Positions 1-14,000 of a stretch of DNA of 64,000 nucleotides are shown piece by piece. The notes under the pieces are model-generated. The model saw only the letters and a program-made list of their open reading frames with translations. It searched no databases and was not told the origin of the DNA. The translations under genes were made by a program, and so were the position numbers. This DNA is from Ochromonas danica (Eukaryota > Sar > Chrysophyceae > Chromulinales > Chromulinaceae): assembly GCA_015146655.1 (NCBI GenBank), contig VKHL01000002.1:310001-374000 (forward strand), in the 5' to 3' direction. The stretch's first letter is position 1. Each line of letters begins with the position of its first letter.

Positions 1-3000
1 ATTGCTTGCAAATGTAAGTATATGCAGAAACTATAACATTGCCAAGAGGTGCTTTGGATAATCCGCTGTCAAATGATGAGACTACATCCCACTGGAGATT
101 AAATGTGGAAATCAAATCACCACCATTAAAAACAGAAGGACCAATCTTAACCAAAACTGAACTTCCGGTAGTTAAGAAAACCCTCGGACTCGCCCAATCA
201 ACTTCAAACTGTGTTGGTGGACTCGGTTGGGTTATGGGAACTATTGCATAAGGAGGAGCTGACAAACGGCGAATACCATAACCCAAGTCATTCGAAGCGC
301 AAACACGCACATAATACCTTTGTCCAGGAATAAGATCGCCAATAATGTACTTGGTCGAAACACTGCTGATATTGGCTTGTGTCTGCTGCCATCCATAGCT
401 AGCATTACCAACAAATTGTGCATGCTGCATATAAGAAATCCACGGCGGTGACCACATTCCAGAGCAGAATATATTGTGATCGTAAATCTCCAAGAGAGGG
501 ACATCAAAAGCCTCCGCAAACGTGACCATCCAAGTGATGGAGTTAAGTTCAACAATCTTGGCGACCTGCACCTCCGCAATATTGGGCATATTCTCCAGAA
601 TTTGTTTCACATCTGAGGCGTTCGCGGTGACAGGGATATCCGCAGAATAGTACGTACCCGCAATTAAAGCCTGGCCATAATGATAGATGTCAGAAGCAGA
701 CGATCGAGAACGATCATTAACGGTGGTCAATCTCAGAGAGAATCGCTGAAATCCTGTACTATTGGCACAGAAAATGCTAATATTCTGCACTGTAGGAACA
801 ATCTGGTCGAAAGGGGACTTGCTCCATTCAACCACATAGCTAGAAATAGAATCTCCACCATCCCCAACCACATATGGATAGGCAATAGCAGGATATCCCC
901 AGTTCACCTTCAAAGAGCGTGCATAAGAAACCATATCGGACACATCACCATCAAAGGACAACGTAGGGTTGAAAGGAGGATCAGGTTGCTGATGTGGCTT
1001 GAAAGAGAAAGTAGCGGATGGTTGACCATACCCCAGTGAATTATGAGCAACAACTCTCACGTAAACTACCTCACCCATAGTTAAGTTTGAAATATTGAAA
1101 ATAGTCATGTTTAACCCGGTGTTGAGAACAACAGCAGTTTGGAGGTATTGTGTAGTGAATGAGCTATCAACATCCCACTCGACTCTCCACTTATCAATCC
1201 CAACACCATTGCGTACTGGTGGATAGAAATAGATCATACCGGAACTGCGGGTGAAAGATCGAGGTTCATCAACATTTGGATAAAGAGGCACTGTCAGTTG
1301 CGATGCACCCGGCAATCCACGCGATAAAATAGTGAAAACGACAGCACTGTTCTCACTGCACTCCTCAAGACCCACAGGACACGTTGGAATGGCTCTTTGC
1401 GAACCACTGCGATAATCTACGACTGTAGAAATGGCAGTTGTATCATGGGAACCAACAAATGCATACCACTTAGGACCATGACTACCTTGGTCATTGACCG
1501 CGCGCACACGAACAATATACTCATCATACGGCGTTGAAGAGATGTACAATTCGTAATTTTCCACTCCTTGAGTAGCCAACACTGTGGTATTGAAAGGATA
1601 TGAAGAACCACCATCATCGCTCCATTCCACTATAAAGTATGACAGAACGCCACCATAGAGCTTACCCGATGACCAGGTCACAAGAAGTTGATCACCTACA
1701 GAAGATGGAGCAGAGAATACCAACACATTAATTGGCAATCCAGGTGGCGATCTAGGGGTGATAGCACCCAAATTATCACCATCACTTGATACAGCACAGA
1801 TTTGTCCAGGCCCTATTCCAATCTCATTTATGGCTGCAACACTAACAAAGACCGCTTCACCTTCTTTAAGATCGTCTACATCAAAAAGTGTTGTGGTGAA
1901 GTAGTTTGCCATATAGGTTCGTTCTTGATTTGAAGTAAATGGCTGTGTATATGAACAACTCAAGCCATCTTTAACGTCAGATGAGACAAGTACAAGCTCG
2001 TCAACATCTTCGCTAAACATCTCACCAGAGAAAGTTACCAACCATGAATATCCGGAAGATATGTTTTGGCGAGCAACCGTAAAAACGTTTGAGTAGAGTG
2101 GATAGAGGGTCTCAAACTGTCTCGAAAGGAAATTCTTCACTTCCAACGAAGTAGCATCATACGGAAGAGTCCATAATTGTCCAGAGCTATTCCGAGGAGC
2201 AGCAACAAAATAACCCAGAGTAATATCGTTAAATCCACCAGAAAATGGAGTGGTCAAGATATACTGTCCATACTCAGAGGAAGCAACACTACCGATCTGA
2301 TACAACCCTCCAGCTATCCTCACAAAGTCACCTGCAGACATAGTCAGATTACTGAACGACTTTATTGTTTGACTGCCTTCCTGCACCAGAACATAGAAAG
2401 ACTGGGTTTGCTTTCCAGCATACAACAATACGAAAGAGCCACCATCCAAATCGTATTCAGTGCCACTGGTCAATGTGATATTCTGGATTTCAACACCAAT
2501 GGTATAACTGCACCCAGAAACGCAATCGACTACCTCATTGTCGTTGATAATCATAGGAATATCCACGTGAGTAGCCGATAGGTCTGTTGTGGACGTCCAC
2601 TCAATTCTGTAGGAAGTGGCTGCAGCAGGAGTATGAGGAGATACAGTGCTCGTGCGAAATCCAAATTGATCATATCTTGGCTGAATCCAACTAACCTCGA
2701 GTCTATTTGAAACTTGTTGGGAACTTAGTTGCACATAAGTGTCAAGAGGCTCATATAATAACTGCGAGGACGGTGCTATGGCACAATGCGTAGGCATCGT
2801 ATTACACATCGTGAAATTAATAGGAGTTCCTGAAGCAGAAGGCCCATAACCACCACTTCGAGAAGATGCACCATTGAACGCACTCACCCGCACATAAACA
2901 GGAGAAGCAATCAGACCCACAATTTGATAAGAAAAGTTGGCTTTTACTGGAACAAAGTTCTGAGCATCATTATAAGAAACGACTTGACTGTACAAGGGAG

Positions 3001-6000
3001 AAGATGAACTCAAGAAATAAGGAAAATAATCCCATTCTATCAAGAATTTGGTGATTGGTGATCCTCCAATGAAAGTGGGCAAATCCCACTGCACTCCCAG
3101 TTCTGAATCTGAGACCACAGAAACTACGATATTTTCAGGAGCACCAGGTGGTTGAATGGACAGTTTGGCATAAAGTGTCTCTGAAGAAACACCTCCATTA
3201 ATTTGAGCCACACTTAAACCAGTTGTGTTAGCGCTACTAATACTCACAGAACCCATCGTGTCGCCAAATCCAGCGCTTAGCAAAGTTATCCTAAACCAAA
3301 CCATGATGGGGTATCCACTGGTTAGGTCGTAATTGGTCTGTCTCGACTGATCAAACTTCTCCACCAGCACGGAATGAACAGAAACTAGAGATTGTAGCGT
3401 CAACTGAATGTCCCGAGCAGTTGAATTATAGGATAAAACGCTCCCAGTAGAAAGCGTTCGATAACCATCGTTGAACTCCAATGCGAAAACATTGGAACTG
3501 GCAGTTTGTACGACATAGACAGGAGACCACTGCTCATTCAGTTGTGCGAATGTAAACGGACCATATCCTTTCGTATTATAAGCTGCCACTCGAACGCTGT
3601 ATTGTATACCAGACCTCAAACCTTCAATCGCATATGAGCAACAAGAAGTAACAAAAGCAGAACCTGAGCTTCCATCGAAAGACAAGGAAGTATCCCATTC
3701 CACAGTATAGCCTGTCACTGATGAACCTCCATTATACTCCGGTTCCGTCCACCACACTAAAATTTCAGTATCAGATCGAACAGACACGAACACATCTGAT
3801 GGCGCGGATGGAGTAGAAACTTTTGGAGAAGCTGACAGCTTGCTTACAGTCACATTACTCATAAAGAATCCATTGTTTGCTCTTGCTCTAGCAACATATG
3901 GTTGCTGAGCATTCAGATTACTCAGAACTACAGATGTAGCTAAGGATTCCCTAACTGTTCTCTCCACTAACACTTTCGCACAACTTCCAATCAAGCTTTC
4001 TCCACTGGCAACAATATCAACGTTTGTTCCAGTTGTGACAAGCAAGGAGAACGAATGCTTTTCATTAAAAGTAATCACCCACGAACGACCATAGCCCTGA
4101 ACTAAGTTGTTTGTATTCAGCGAAAAATCTTCAATCGAAACATTGACCTTTGAAATGGTCATCATACTTTCCAAAATATATTTCACATCAGCCGCACTGG
4201 AATATACTGAAATTGGCATGGATACTTCACCACCATTTACGACATAAAAATGACCAGTAAGATCAGTTGAAGAGGCCGTGACGGTAATCGTTTGCACACT
4301 ATTTGATCTTGTTACTGTGATATTGCCTAGGGCACGTTCGAATATGCCGATGGAACCACTCGTGAAAAGTGCATCACCACCTTGCACTTCTTCAACAACA
4401 AAAATTTGTGCATTGCTTCCCACCAAATTAGAGCACCCAATACCCAGCAAAGGTAAGTCACCAACATTGTTAACAAATGTGATCAAGAAAGACCGGTAAA
4501 AACCACCATTAACAGATACCTGAGGAGTAGTCTCAACAACCACTACGTCTCCAATACCTGAAAGTGATTCTAATGCGGCCTCAACTCTTAGCGCTGATGC
4601 CGCGACAGGTATAGTACTCGTGAGCATTCCCTGGAAAGACAGACAGAATGAACCTGAGAGTTCTGACTGAGCCGATAGAACCAACTCTTGAACCTCCGGT
4701 TGACTTGGCGCAAAATCGTATTCAATAATATACTCTCTACTCATATCATCTGCTCCCCAAGAAAGAGGAGAAGACCAAGTAACTTCCAGTTCTGAATCAC
4801 TCACAGGAGAAACCACGACATCATCAATGGCGTTTGGTTTCGTGGCAAATTGCAAGAGTGCAGGAGTCGACCCTTGACTTGCACCATAGGAATTACCAGC
4901 ACCATTCCATGCCGAGACGCGGACATGATAGCTTAGATCGTCGCTCAGTCCTGTGATAACATATGTGGTGGTACTTAGATTTTGGGTATCATCCAAATTA
5001 ATAATATCTGATCCATAGTAAGAACTTGACATAACAGGCTCATAGCCACTCACAACCTCTTGATATTGAACTCGGACAACACCGCTACCATCAGTGCTGC
5101 TAAAAAGCTGAGTTGTATCAGCTCTTAGCATTGGAACATTTCCGAGCAACTCCACAAAAACTACAACAATCTGCATGCCACTTACTTGAACTTGATAATT
5201 GCGCTTAAAAACCAAAACTTTGCCAACGGTGGGAAGACTGCTCAGCGCCTCACGAATATCATGCTCAGAACAATTAACGGACAGCTGCGGCGTACTTTCT
5301 TGGCCCATTACAAGAGCAAACGTTCCTCCAAGACTCCCAGAAGACACTTCAATTGTGATGGACTGTTGTTCAAAACCAGCCATCGCCTTTACAATTCTCG
5401 AAGTGGATATTTGAGCAAAAGCCCCCTCAAAAGTGGAGGATGGAGCGAAAGAAGACACCGAAGAATTAAAATCTGAGGCCAAGGTGCCATCGAGATTTGA
5501 TAAAGTGAGAAGCGGTACATCATATAGTTCATTTCCACGCCACCAAACAGAGTCTAAAAACGTCACCGCCCAAGTCAAGCCATGGCCATCAATGTTTTCA
5601 GTCCTACTGACAGCAACATCCCCAACAGTAGGGATTGCTTCAAGAATACGTTCCAGCTCTTGGGCTCCAATTGACACATTGACTTGAGGAGAAGAAAACC
5701 CACCAAACCCTATGTAAAAATACCCACGAATGCTAAAATCCGAAGCATTACTTCGAATCACCTGCACATCATATGGAGAATAGAGCAACGACTTTTCAGG
5801 TTCCGCAATGAAAGCAGGATTATAGGCTTCTGCACCCAAGACATCCCACTCAATTTTGTAAGCAGTGATAGGAACTCCTCCATTATCTATCGGTGGAATG
5901 ATATCAACCACCAACTCGTTCGGTTGAGAAACAGAAACTAAAACCTGTTTAGGAGCGGAAGGCTGAGTTTGTGGAATAGCAAAGCGAGGCTCAGGAAAAC

Positions 6001-8000
6001 CAGCTCGTAGAGAATATCCAAAAGAATTATAAGCGAATACCCGAACATAGTACTTCACTCCCTTTTCCAGCCCATAAATGGAATACGAACAGTGAATAGC
6101 TAAGCAATCAACATTGGAACGAACAACTTTGTAGCCATGGCCCAAAGGAGCGCCATTAGAACCACCATTGAAAGCATCCGAGACATCCCATTCTACTCGA
6201 TACTTCACAATCGGATCTCCGCCATTTGAATCGGGCTGTTGAAAGAACACATTAAGTGAATATGCATTATTCACCGAAACATAAACAGCTTCAGGTTTCG
6301 AAGGCTTTTGCCTTGGTGGCGCTAAGGCAGCTGGATTGGAGCCTTGAGGATATCCCCAGCCTTTTTCATTTTCTGCTGTAACCTGAACATTGTATGACAC
6401 GCCAGATTGAAGTTCTTCCAGAACAACTGTATATGAATCAATCGACGAAACCGAATTAACAATCGAGGAGTTATAGCCGTGGGGCAGTTGTCCAGTAGTA
6501 AAAATATACAAACTTGCGTTAGGAGTACCTAAGCCACTCGACAACTTTAATCCCGAACTATCAAGGCGAATAGCAACATCGTAAACCGAGGGGAAGTCAT
6601 ATAGATACGTAATGCTCCAAATATAGCCATTGGTATTGGCTTCGTCACGATAAATATTAACCGCACGCACATCGTGTAACGATTCCAGAGCTATTCTCAA
6701 ACGATCAGCCGTAATGTCAGCCGGAAGGTAATCCGTAGTGCTGTTGTTATATGTCAACCGGAATGAACCGACAACCGAACTGGAGCCAGAAATCTCCAAA
6801 ATATGAACCTCGCGACGAGGAACACCATCCCACCATTCTACCATGTAAGCTCCAACCGCAGAGCCTCTGGAGTCGCTTGGAGTATCATACGTTAACTTCA
6901 AGGTGGAAGAAGATTCCCCCACAGACACAAAATGAGAAGCAGGAATGGTGCTCAATACCACAGCACCATAATCAATGGAGCTAGGCTTAAAGAAAGGAAC
7001 AATAAAGTTGGTACCATCGGCTGTAAATACCGCAGTTTTGAACTCTCCCAAACCCATAGTATTGATTCCAGCCACACGGATAAAGTATGGCGCACCTGGG
7101 GTTAAATTAGTTATGTTGAAGGACAAAATGAGATTGCCAGAAGAATCCACCAAGCGGTATTGGCAAAGTACTTCAGTTTGCAGCACTGTCGCACTGTTGG
7201 AAGTCGAGAAATTCTCAGATAGAGACCATTGAATTTCAAAGCTTGTTACCGGCGCTGCATGATCATTAGGGAAAGGGATCGAGCTCCAATACAAAATCAC
7301 TGACGATGGGCTTCCTTCAGCTCTCAAGACTTCAGCATACGCTGGAGATACAGGGGGAGACATTGGCTTCAGACTAACAACAGAAGTACTAATGCTATGA
7401 TAACCATCCTTGTTGGTAGCAAATACTCGCACACCAAATCCATCCAACACAGCGGAGTCTTGGACTAAATTGTTGATTAAATATGAAAAGCTTGCTCCAG
7501 AAACGATAGACATGTCCACTGGAAGCGAACCATTTAGTCCAGAAGTGTACAACACAAGATTATTACCTTGGCCCGATTGGCTATCAGTCGCGAAACAGTT
7601 CGCATCGACAACAGAATTTGAACAAACAGTTCCATAAAAGCTGCCAAAAGTACTCTCGAGACCGGTAGTATCAATAATCAACGAGTTGAGAGGACCAATA
7701 TTGGCTAAGAAAGTAATTCGCCAAACAAAATAATCATTATCATCATTTCGATTCACAACAACATCGTCAATATCAGAAATCCTCTCAAGAATGTCCTCCA
7801 GTTGGGTAGCAGTTACATCATAAGGAATTGGATACGGATACGCCACTCCTCCAGGGGATGTCAGCAAGAAAGTGCCCCCAACCACATACTTCGTGAGTTT
7901 GATGCTCTGAATATCCAAAGGAGCATTCGCTTGCGAAAAATCATACCATTGAACAGTATAGGACACTATTGCTGATCCTCCATCATCAGTTGGCGCATTA
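1..8000 (-). other. Fibronectin type III-rich C-terminal half of the giant protein
   Basis: Repeated units of about 90-110 residues show P-x-x-P linkers, a W in strand B/C (for example V-x-W-x-x-P-x-x-N-G-G-x-x-I-x-x-Y-x-V-E-W) and the closing Y-x-V-R-V-x-A-x-N-x-x-G of Fn3 modules. Examples of the closing strand lie near 7060, 6380, 6050, 4930, 3610, 3580, 2890, 1860, 1510 and 1060. A few of the novel repeats remain interspersed. The frame is open to the left edge of the window. Confidence 0.8.
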
Positions 8001-11000
8001 AACGTACAAAACAATTGATTCCACGATGCTATCGACAATACAACATTCTGAACTTTAGTTGGCTTTCTTCCGACAGGAACAACATTGAACGGAGATCCAA
8101 AAATTGGATTGAGCGAAGAAAATAATCGAAACGTAGGAATCACTTCGGATCTTTGTGAAGGCGATGACCAAGACACTATAATGCCAGCAGGTCCAGCATC
8201 TTCGCGATATTCAATCTTTATTGGCCACAGTTGATTGGCAATCAACGGATTTAATGTTGATGCAACAAAAGTTGTGAGCCCACCAACAGAGTTATTGAAA
8301 GCATCAATAAGCAAAGTATTATCTACCCACAGCCTGACTCCATCATCAACTTGCACACTGAACTCGTAAACTTCCGAAAAGGCGGGTAGAATAAAACCAG
8401 TCCAACGAATAGAAACATAGTCCTTTGCATTCCGCATTAGTGGCTCGTCTTCAGTCCACAAAAATTCAATCAGAGGATCAACACGCGTTTCAAAAGCATA
8501 ACCCCAAAGCCACCTGTTATTATAATATTCTCCTTTCAGACCACCTCTTTGCGCCATTGCGACATCCAAGCTGTACACACCCGGTCGAGGAACCGCGTAT
8601 GTAGCATCATATAATCCATTGGATCTGTAAGTAACATTTGCTTTGGTATCGAAGTTTCCAGACAATTCAGCATAAAAGGTTTCTCCTAGTCGTCCACTAA
8701 CAGCTTGTACTTCCGTTCCTGATATGCTGGTTGATGGACAGAAATTTTGATTTACAGTGACGGAGGCATCATTGCCAATCAAAAGCATACCATTAGCATT
8801 AAGATTGTCCGGAAACAAATCAAAAGAAACGAACTGAATCGTCCAAACATATGTTGAGAAGGAAAAGGGCCCAGAGCGCTCCACATCGACACCAAATATG
8901 CCAGGTAATTCCTCCAAAGCTACTTGAACCTCTGATGCAGAGGCATTGAAGGAAAGATAGCGTGTTACATATGATCCTAGCTGCAGCGTGAAAGATCCAG
9001 AAAGGGGCGCGGCAGCATGAGTCGCTACTGATTGCCTCATGTACTTGTCGCAGGCGGTAACTTTGCCATGAGCAGCAAGATTCGTTTTATCCATAAGCCC
9101 AGAAGTATCTAAGACTAGAGAATCTAAGTCACCTAAATTCGAATCAAACTCGATGATATATTGAAACCCTAAAGACTTAGGCTGATAAAATAGGAACACG
9201 TTTTCTTCACTGTATCCCAGATAAGGACTCGACATAGTAATTTGAGATCTAACGCTATCAATACCAATCACGGCGAACACAGGACCTTCATCTTGATCCT
9301 TCAAACGAATCCAATCACCAACTGCAAAATAGATACTAGGATCGGCATTGTTGTCAACTGTTATTGTAATCGAACCTTCAATCACTGTAGCGGTGGCAGA
9401 CACAACACTTTTCACCGAGTTAGTTGATATTTGAACCGAACCAATTGTGGGCAGCGATTCAATTGCAGCCTTCATTTCATCCAGTCCCGCACCAGCAGCA
9501 ACTTCAACCGCATGATTTAGATATGAGATGGTAAAATAACCCACAAGAACTGGATTTGCAGATCGAGCATCGGGGTATATTTCTATGATCTGAACTTCCG
9601 GCTGTGGTCCTTCGAACACTCGATTACCATAAGCATCCCTGGACTCAATTACGAAGGAAGTCGTGTCCAAATAAATTCCACTTTGCAATCCATTCTTGCC
9701 AATCACTCCCACCTGATCAACTGCAGTTGTGACACTGGCGTTGGTAGTTTTCGCCACGACTGTCGAAACAAATGGTACAAAGCCATCAACCAAAGTATTA
9801 ACCGACGAAGTATTCAACGAACTTGACAAAACAACCAATGAAGGCAAGTTTCCATAATTCTCGATGTGAGCCAAAGAAGATCCAGCGGTGGGATTGAACC
9901 TGACTCTATGAATAATTCTGTTTGTAGACTGGCTGGTCGTATTAACAGTAACGGAACCGATTGTAGATAATGCTTCCAATGCCATCTTCACCATTGCAGC
10001 TGTAGAATTCCACAACAGAGAAGAAGTCGTATATCCACGAAAGGAAAGTTCGTAAGTGCATAACCCATGAGTACAATAGAGATTGATTTCTTGTTCCTCT
10101 TCAATCAAATCCTTGTTAACATAAGGGTAGCCAGTACTGCTATTACTAGCACTGACCACGGAACATGAGCCTTGCTGAACAGTTTCAACTTTGATGGGCA
10201 TAGATACAAAGCTAGGTGTAACGACCAACTGGGGAACGTCACAAGGAGAGAGAAAAGTAATAACCCAGGCAGAGTTAAGTTCATCAGAAGTTTGCTGAAA
10301 CACCAAATTAAAGGCACCAATTCCAGGAAGGCTATTCAACGCCTCAGTAACTGCCTCAGATCCCGCATCCCATGAAATCTGCTTGGAAGTCGGACAAGGC
10401 CTGTCATCTTCGCAATCGCCCAGTGAAATAGTGAAACTACCAGAGCGAGATCGAAGCGAAGACCATTGCGTGGAAATATTCTGAATTTCAAGGGAGGATC
10501 CTCGCAGAACAACGACAGTATACTCTCCACTGAGCAAGGGGGTAAATTTTCCTTGATATAAACCTCCGCAATCTGATTGGCATCCACAACATGCCTCATC
10601 TGCACTCAAACCACCACTAAGACTACCGATGTAATTTGCATTACTTGAGGCCCCGCAACCACAATCCGAACTTAAACACTGGTCATTGGCAGCGTATGAC
10701 AATAAAGAATAATCAATGCAAGACAAATTTCTTGCATCTTGCCATTGCGGCACAACATCACCGCTCACATATGCTACTGTTCCTTCGACGAAAGAATATT
10801 CAACGTTCATATCAATGGTTGGGATAAACGCATGCACACGATACAAGTCTCGATTCTGGTTGTGAAGCCTATTATTTCCAAATGAGTCCTTTGACTGAAT
10901 GTTGAATGAGGATTCCTCGCCAGTCACACCAAAAGTAAGCCCTGGACCAAACGCACTGGAATATGCAGAATTGGTGGAGTTAGGCGCAACACTCAGCAGG

Positions 11001-14000
11001 AAAGGAGCATTCGAAACTAGTGTCGATGCGCTTCCTTTCACAACCTCCTCAGCTCTGAACTCCACCGCATTGCCACTAATTAGACCCCCATCAATTTGAA
11101 CCAAAGGTACATCTTGATCCAAACCAATGAAAGTAATCCAATATTGACAGCGAGTGATATCAGAGTCAGCTATTTCCACCGTCACATTGCCTAAATTATC
11201 CAGAGACTCCAAAGCAGACTTGATCGGCCAAGAAGAACACATAGTGGCAGATAATGGCGATGTAGAACGAGAGACCATTTCACCATTCACTTGTACAGTA
11301 ACGCTCAACGTATAAGTACCACCCAAGTTACCAAGAGAGAAAATATCAATATATTGGACCTCGTTGACAGAGTTGGTCCGAATGTCAACTTGATAGAAAC
11401 CACGCACTTCAGGAGTGTACGAGAAGAGGTATTGTCCCGTGGTGCAGTTAATAAGTCTGTAAATCATACTATGGGAAACATTCTTGCCCTTGTAAGGTCT
11501 ACTTAAAGTCAGTACTGTACTTCCAGAAGAACTGTCAAAGACGCCATTCAAATCAACCAACATGGGAACTTCATTAACCAAGATAGTATCCCCACGATCG
11601 ACCATTGTCACAGTGGAATTGAATATTAGAGTACGACTGTTGAAATTGATCGAAGCATAACCCACTTGCTCCCAGCCCAAGGATTGCATTGAATAATTGA
11701 TGTTTTGAATACCAACAAAGGTGTAGTCGTTGATCCTTCTACTATCTTGATCAATACTTGCCCAATCACCCACACCAAAGATAGAGACATTCCAACTTTG
11801 ATCACCGAAGTTATAAATGCTATTACCCGCGCTATCATGTGCATAAACAATAAAAGAGCAGGTTTCCAGAGCCACACAACCATTTAGCCCATTTCCTGCC
11901 GCATAACTGGTAGTTGAATCGACTTCTCCAGGGACTATAGTAATCTCGATAGGACTATTGTTGATTTGCCTTCGATAAGCAAGATATTCTCCACTTAACA
12001 CAATTCCAGTTGACACATTAGGACCTATCCATGATATTTCAAACTTTGCGGGGCCAGTTTCGTGGTAATATTCAATGCGGATATCATTTAGCAAGCCAAC
12101 GACGAGGTTAACATCAAATGAAGCCGAAGAAGAATCCATGGGAATGGAACTGAAGTAAACCGTGTTATTAATAACGACACGTGCACCATAATCACTGGCA
12201 ACGGTAATCGTGTAGACACCAGAGCCTGGAGAGACAAGGAAGCCACTCCATACAACACTGAAATAATCTGAAGGATACTGAACGCCAAACATGGTCTCAT
12301 TCACGAGAGGAGATGCTGTGCCCCAATTGAAGCTCATAGTGGTATCCAACTTCGTTGAATCACAACCACATCCCGCCAATGCGGTATCACAAACTTCACT
12401 GATATCAAATGTCCAGATTGGAGCATATTCTCCATATTGCAACCCAGCGCACCAATAAGGATCATGATAGACACCGTCGTATGCATTGAAATGAGCTGCC
12501 AAAACAGGCTCGGTCAGATCTTTCCTTTTGTAGTAGGTACCCAACAGACCTCCTGTAGTGGTGAGACTAATAGACATTGTGTAAGTTCCAGAAATAGTAG
12601 GGTCATAAAAGAAGCTGTAAACTCCATCAGTAACAGGGTATTCAGTGCTACTTTGTACTGAAATCTGCACATTTTGTTCGGTTTGACAACTATCAGCGAA
12701 ACCTGACAATGTTGCTTCTAGAACGCTATCAGCACTCAATGGACCAATCAAGGAATTACCAAATCGATCTCTAAATTGGACAGAAAAAAATTCACGGACA
12801 CCTTCCACATTGACTTGTGATACATTGTGTGTGGATGAAGGTCCATATTCTAATCCCGGTACCACAGAAACTCCTGCTGTTAGGTCAGTTGCTACATCAA
12901 AGCCCGAAATTTTAACCCAAATATCATACACTCCTGCAATTGTGGGTGTATATGTGATATAATACATACCCAGGTCACCATCAACGACACCCACCTTGTC
13001 AATAGAATTTACAAGAGGGAAAACTTGCGCTTCAACCAAATTCGAAGAAGCAACAGTCCATAGAGGAATGCCCCCAACTTGTGTCGAAATTGTGATGGAT
13101 GTTACGACCGATGAATTCTCTCCACATATCACACCTGTACCATTGATAAATGCCGAGGCCTTGGAGCCCAGTAAAATATTAATAGCCCTCTCAGTTTGAG
13201 CAACTGAATTACTCGCGGAAACCTTCAAAGTATTGTTCCAAAACTGTAATGTAAATGATCCACTCAAAGACTGTGCATTGCAAACTAGACTTTGTGTGGA
13301 ATTCATACCAATAATAGCATTTCCATTGCGCTCAACAAGATCCAAAGACAGTAGCTTTAGATCATCGTGGTTGAGTCTCACGTTCCCGCCATAACCTTTT
13401 CGAGACGTGCGAACTGCAATCGAAGGCTGATACGGATTATTGTATTGAGACTTGACATAGTTGAGATTATTCGAGCTTGGAAGTAGGAGCGGTTCATTAC
13501 CAAGAGATGCAGGACAGCTCCCGGAGGAAACGCCACCAACGTTCCCTTGGCACACAGCTGAGAAAGTTACACTCCAGATACTGAAGACATAATTTGCATT
13601 CAAGCTACTATATACTGGAGTTATACCATCTTCCAAGAAAGACTGGCCAAAGGTGTCTTTGGTCACACTAACAGATCCGACGGAGTAAAGATTCTCTAAA
13701 GCTGTGGTTAATTCAGCAGCACTAGCATCAAAAGAAAGGGGAATGGTCATTTCACCATGAATGCTAATTTGAAATGTTCCCCACAATGGGAAAATGCCAG
13801 ATAAAGCACCGTCATCTGCATTATTTGAGACAACCAGCCCACCGCTTCCGATCAAAGAGTTAATGGGCCCGTGAAAATCAGCAAACTTGACAAAAACTGG
13901 CTTTGAAGCACCACATAAAGTGGTACTGTTCGATGATCCATCAGCTGCTGAGAGTAGTATGGCCCCAACGCCAAATGAGTTCATCTTTTGCTGTACAGTA

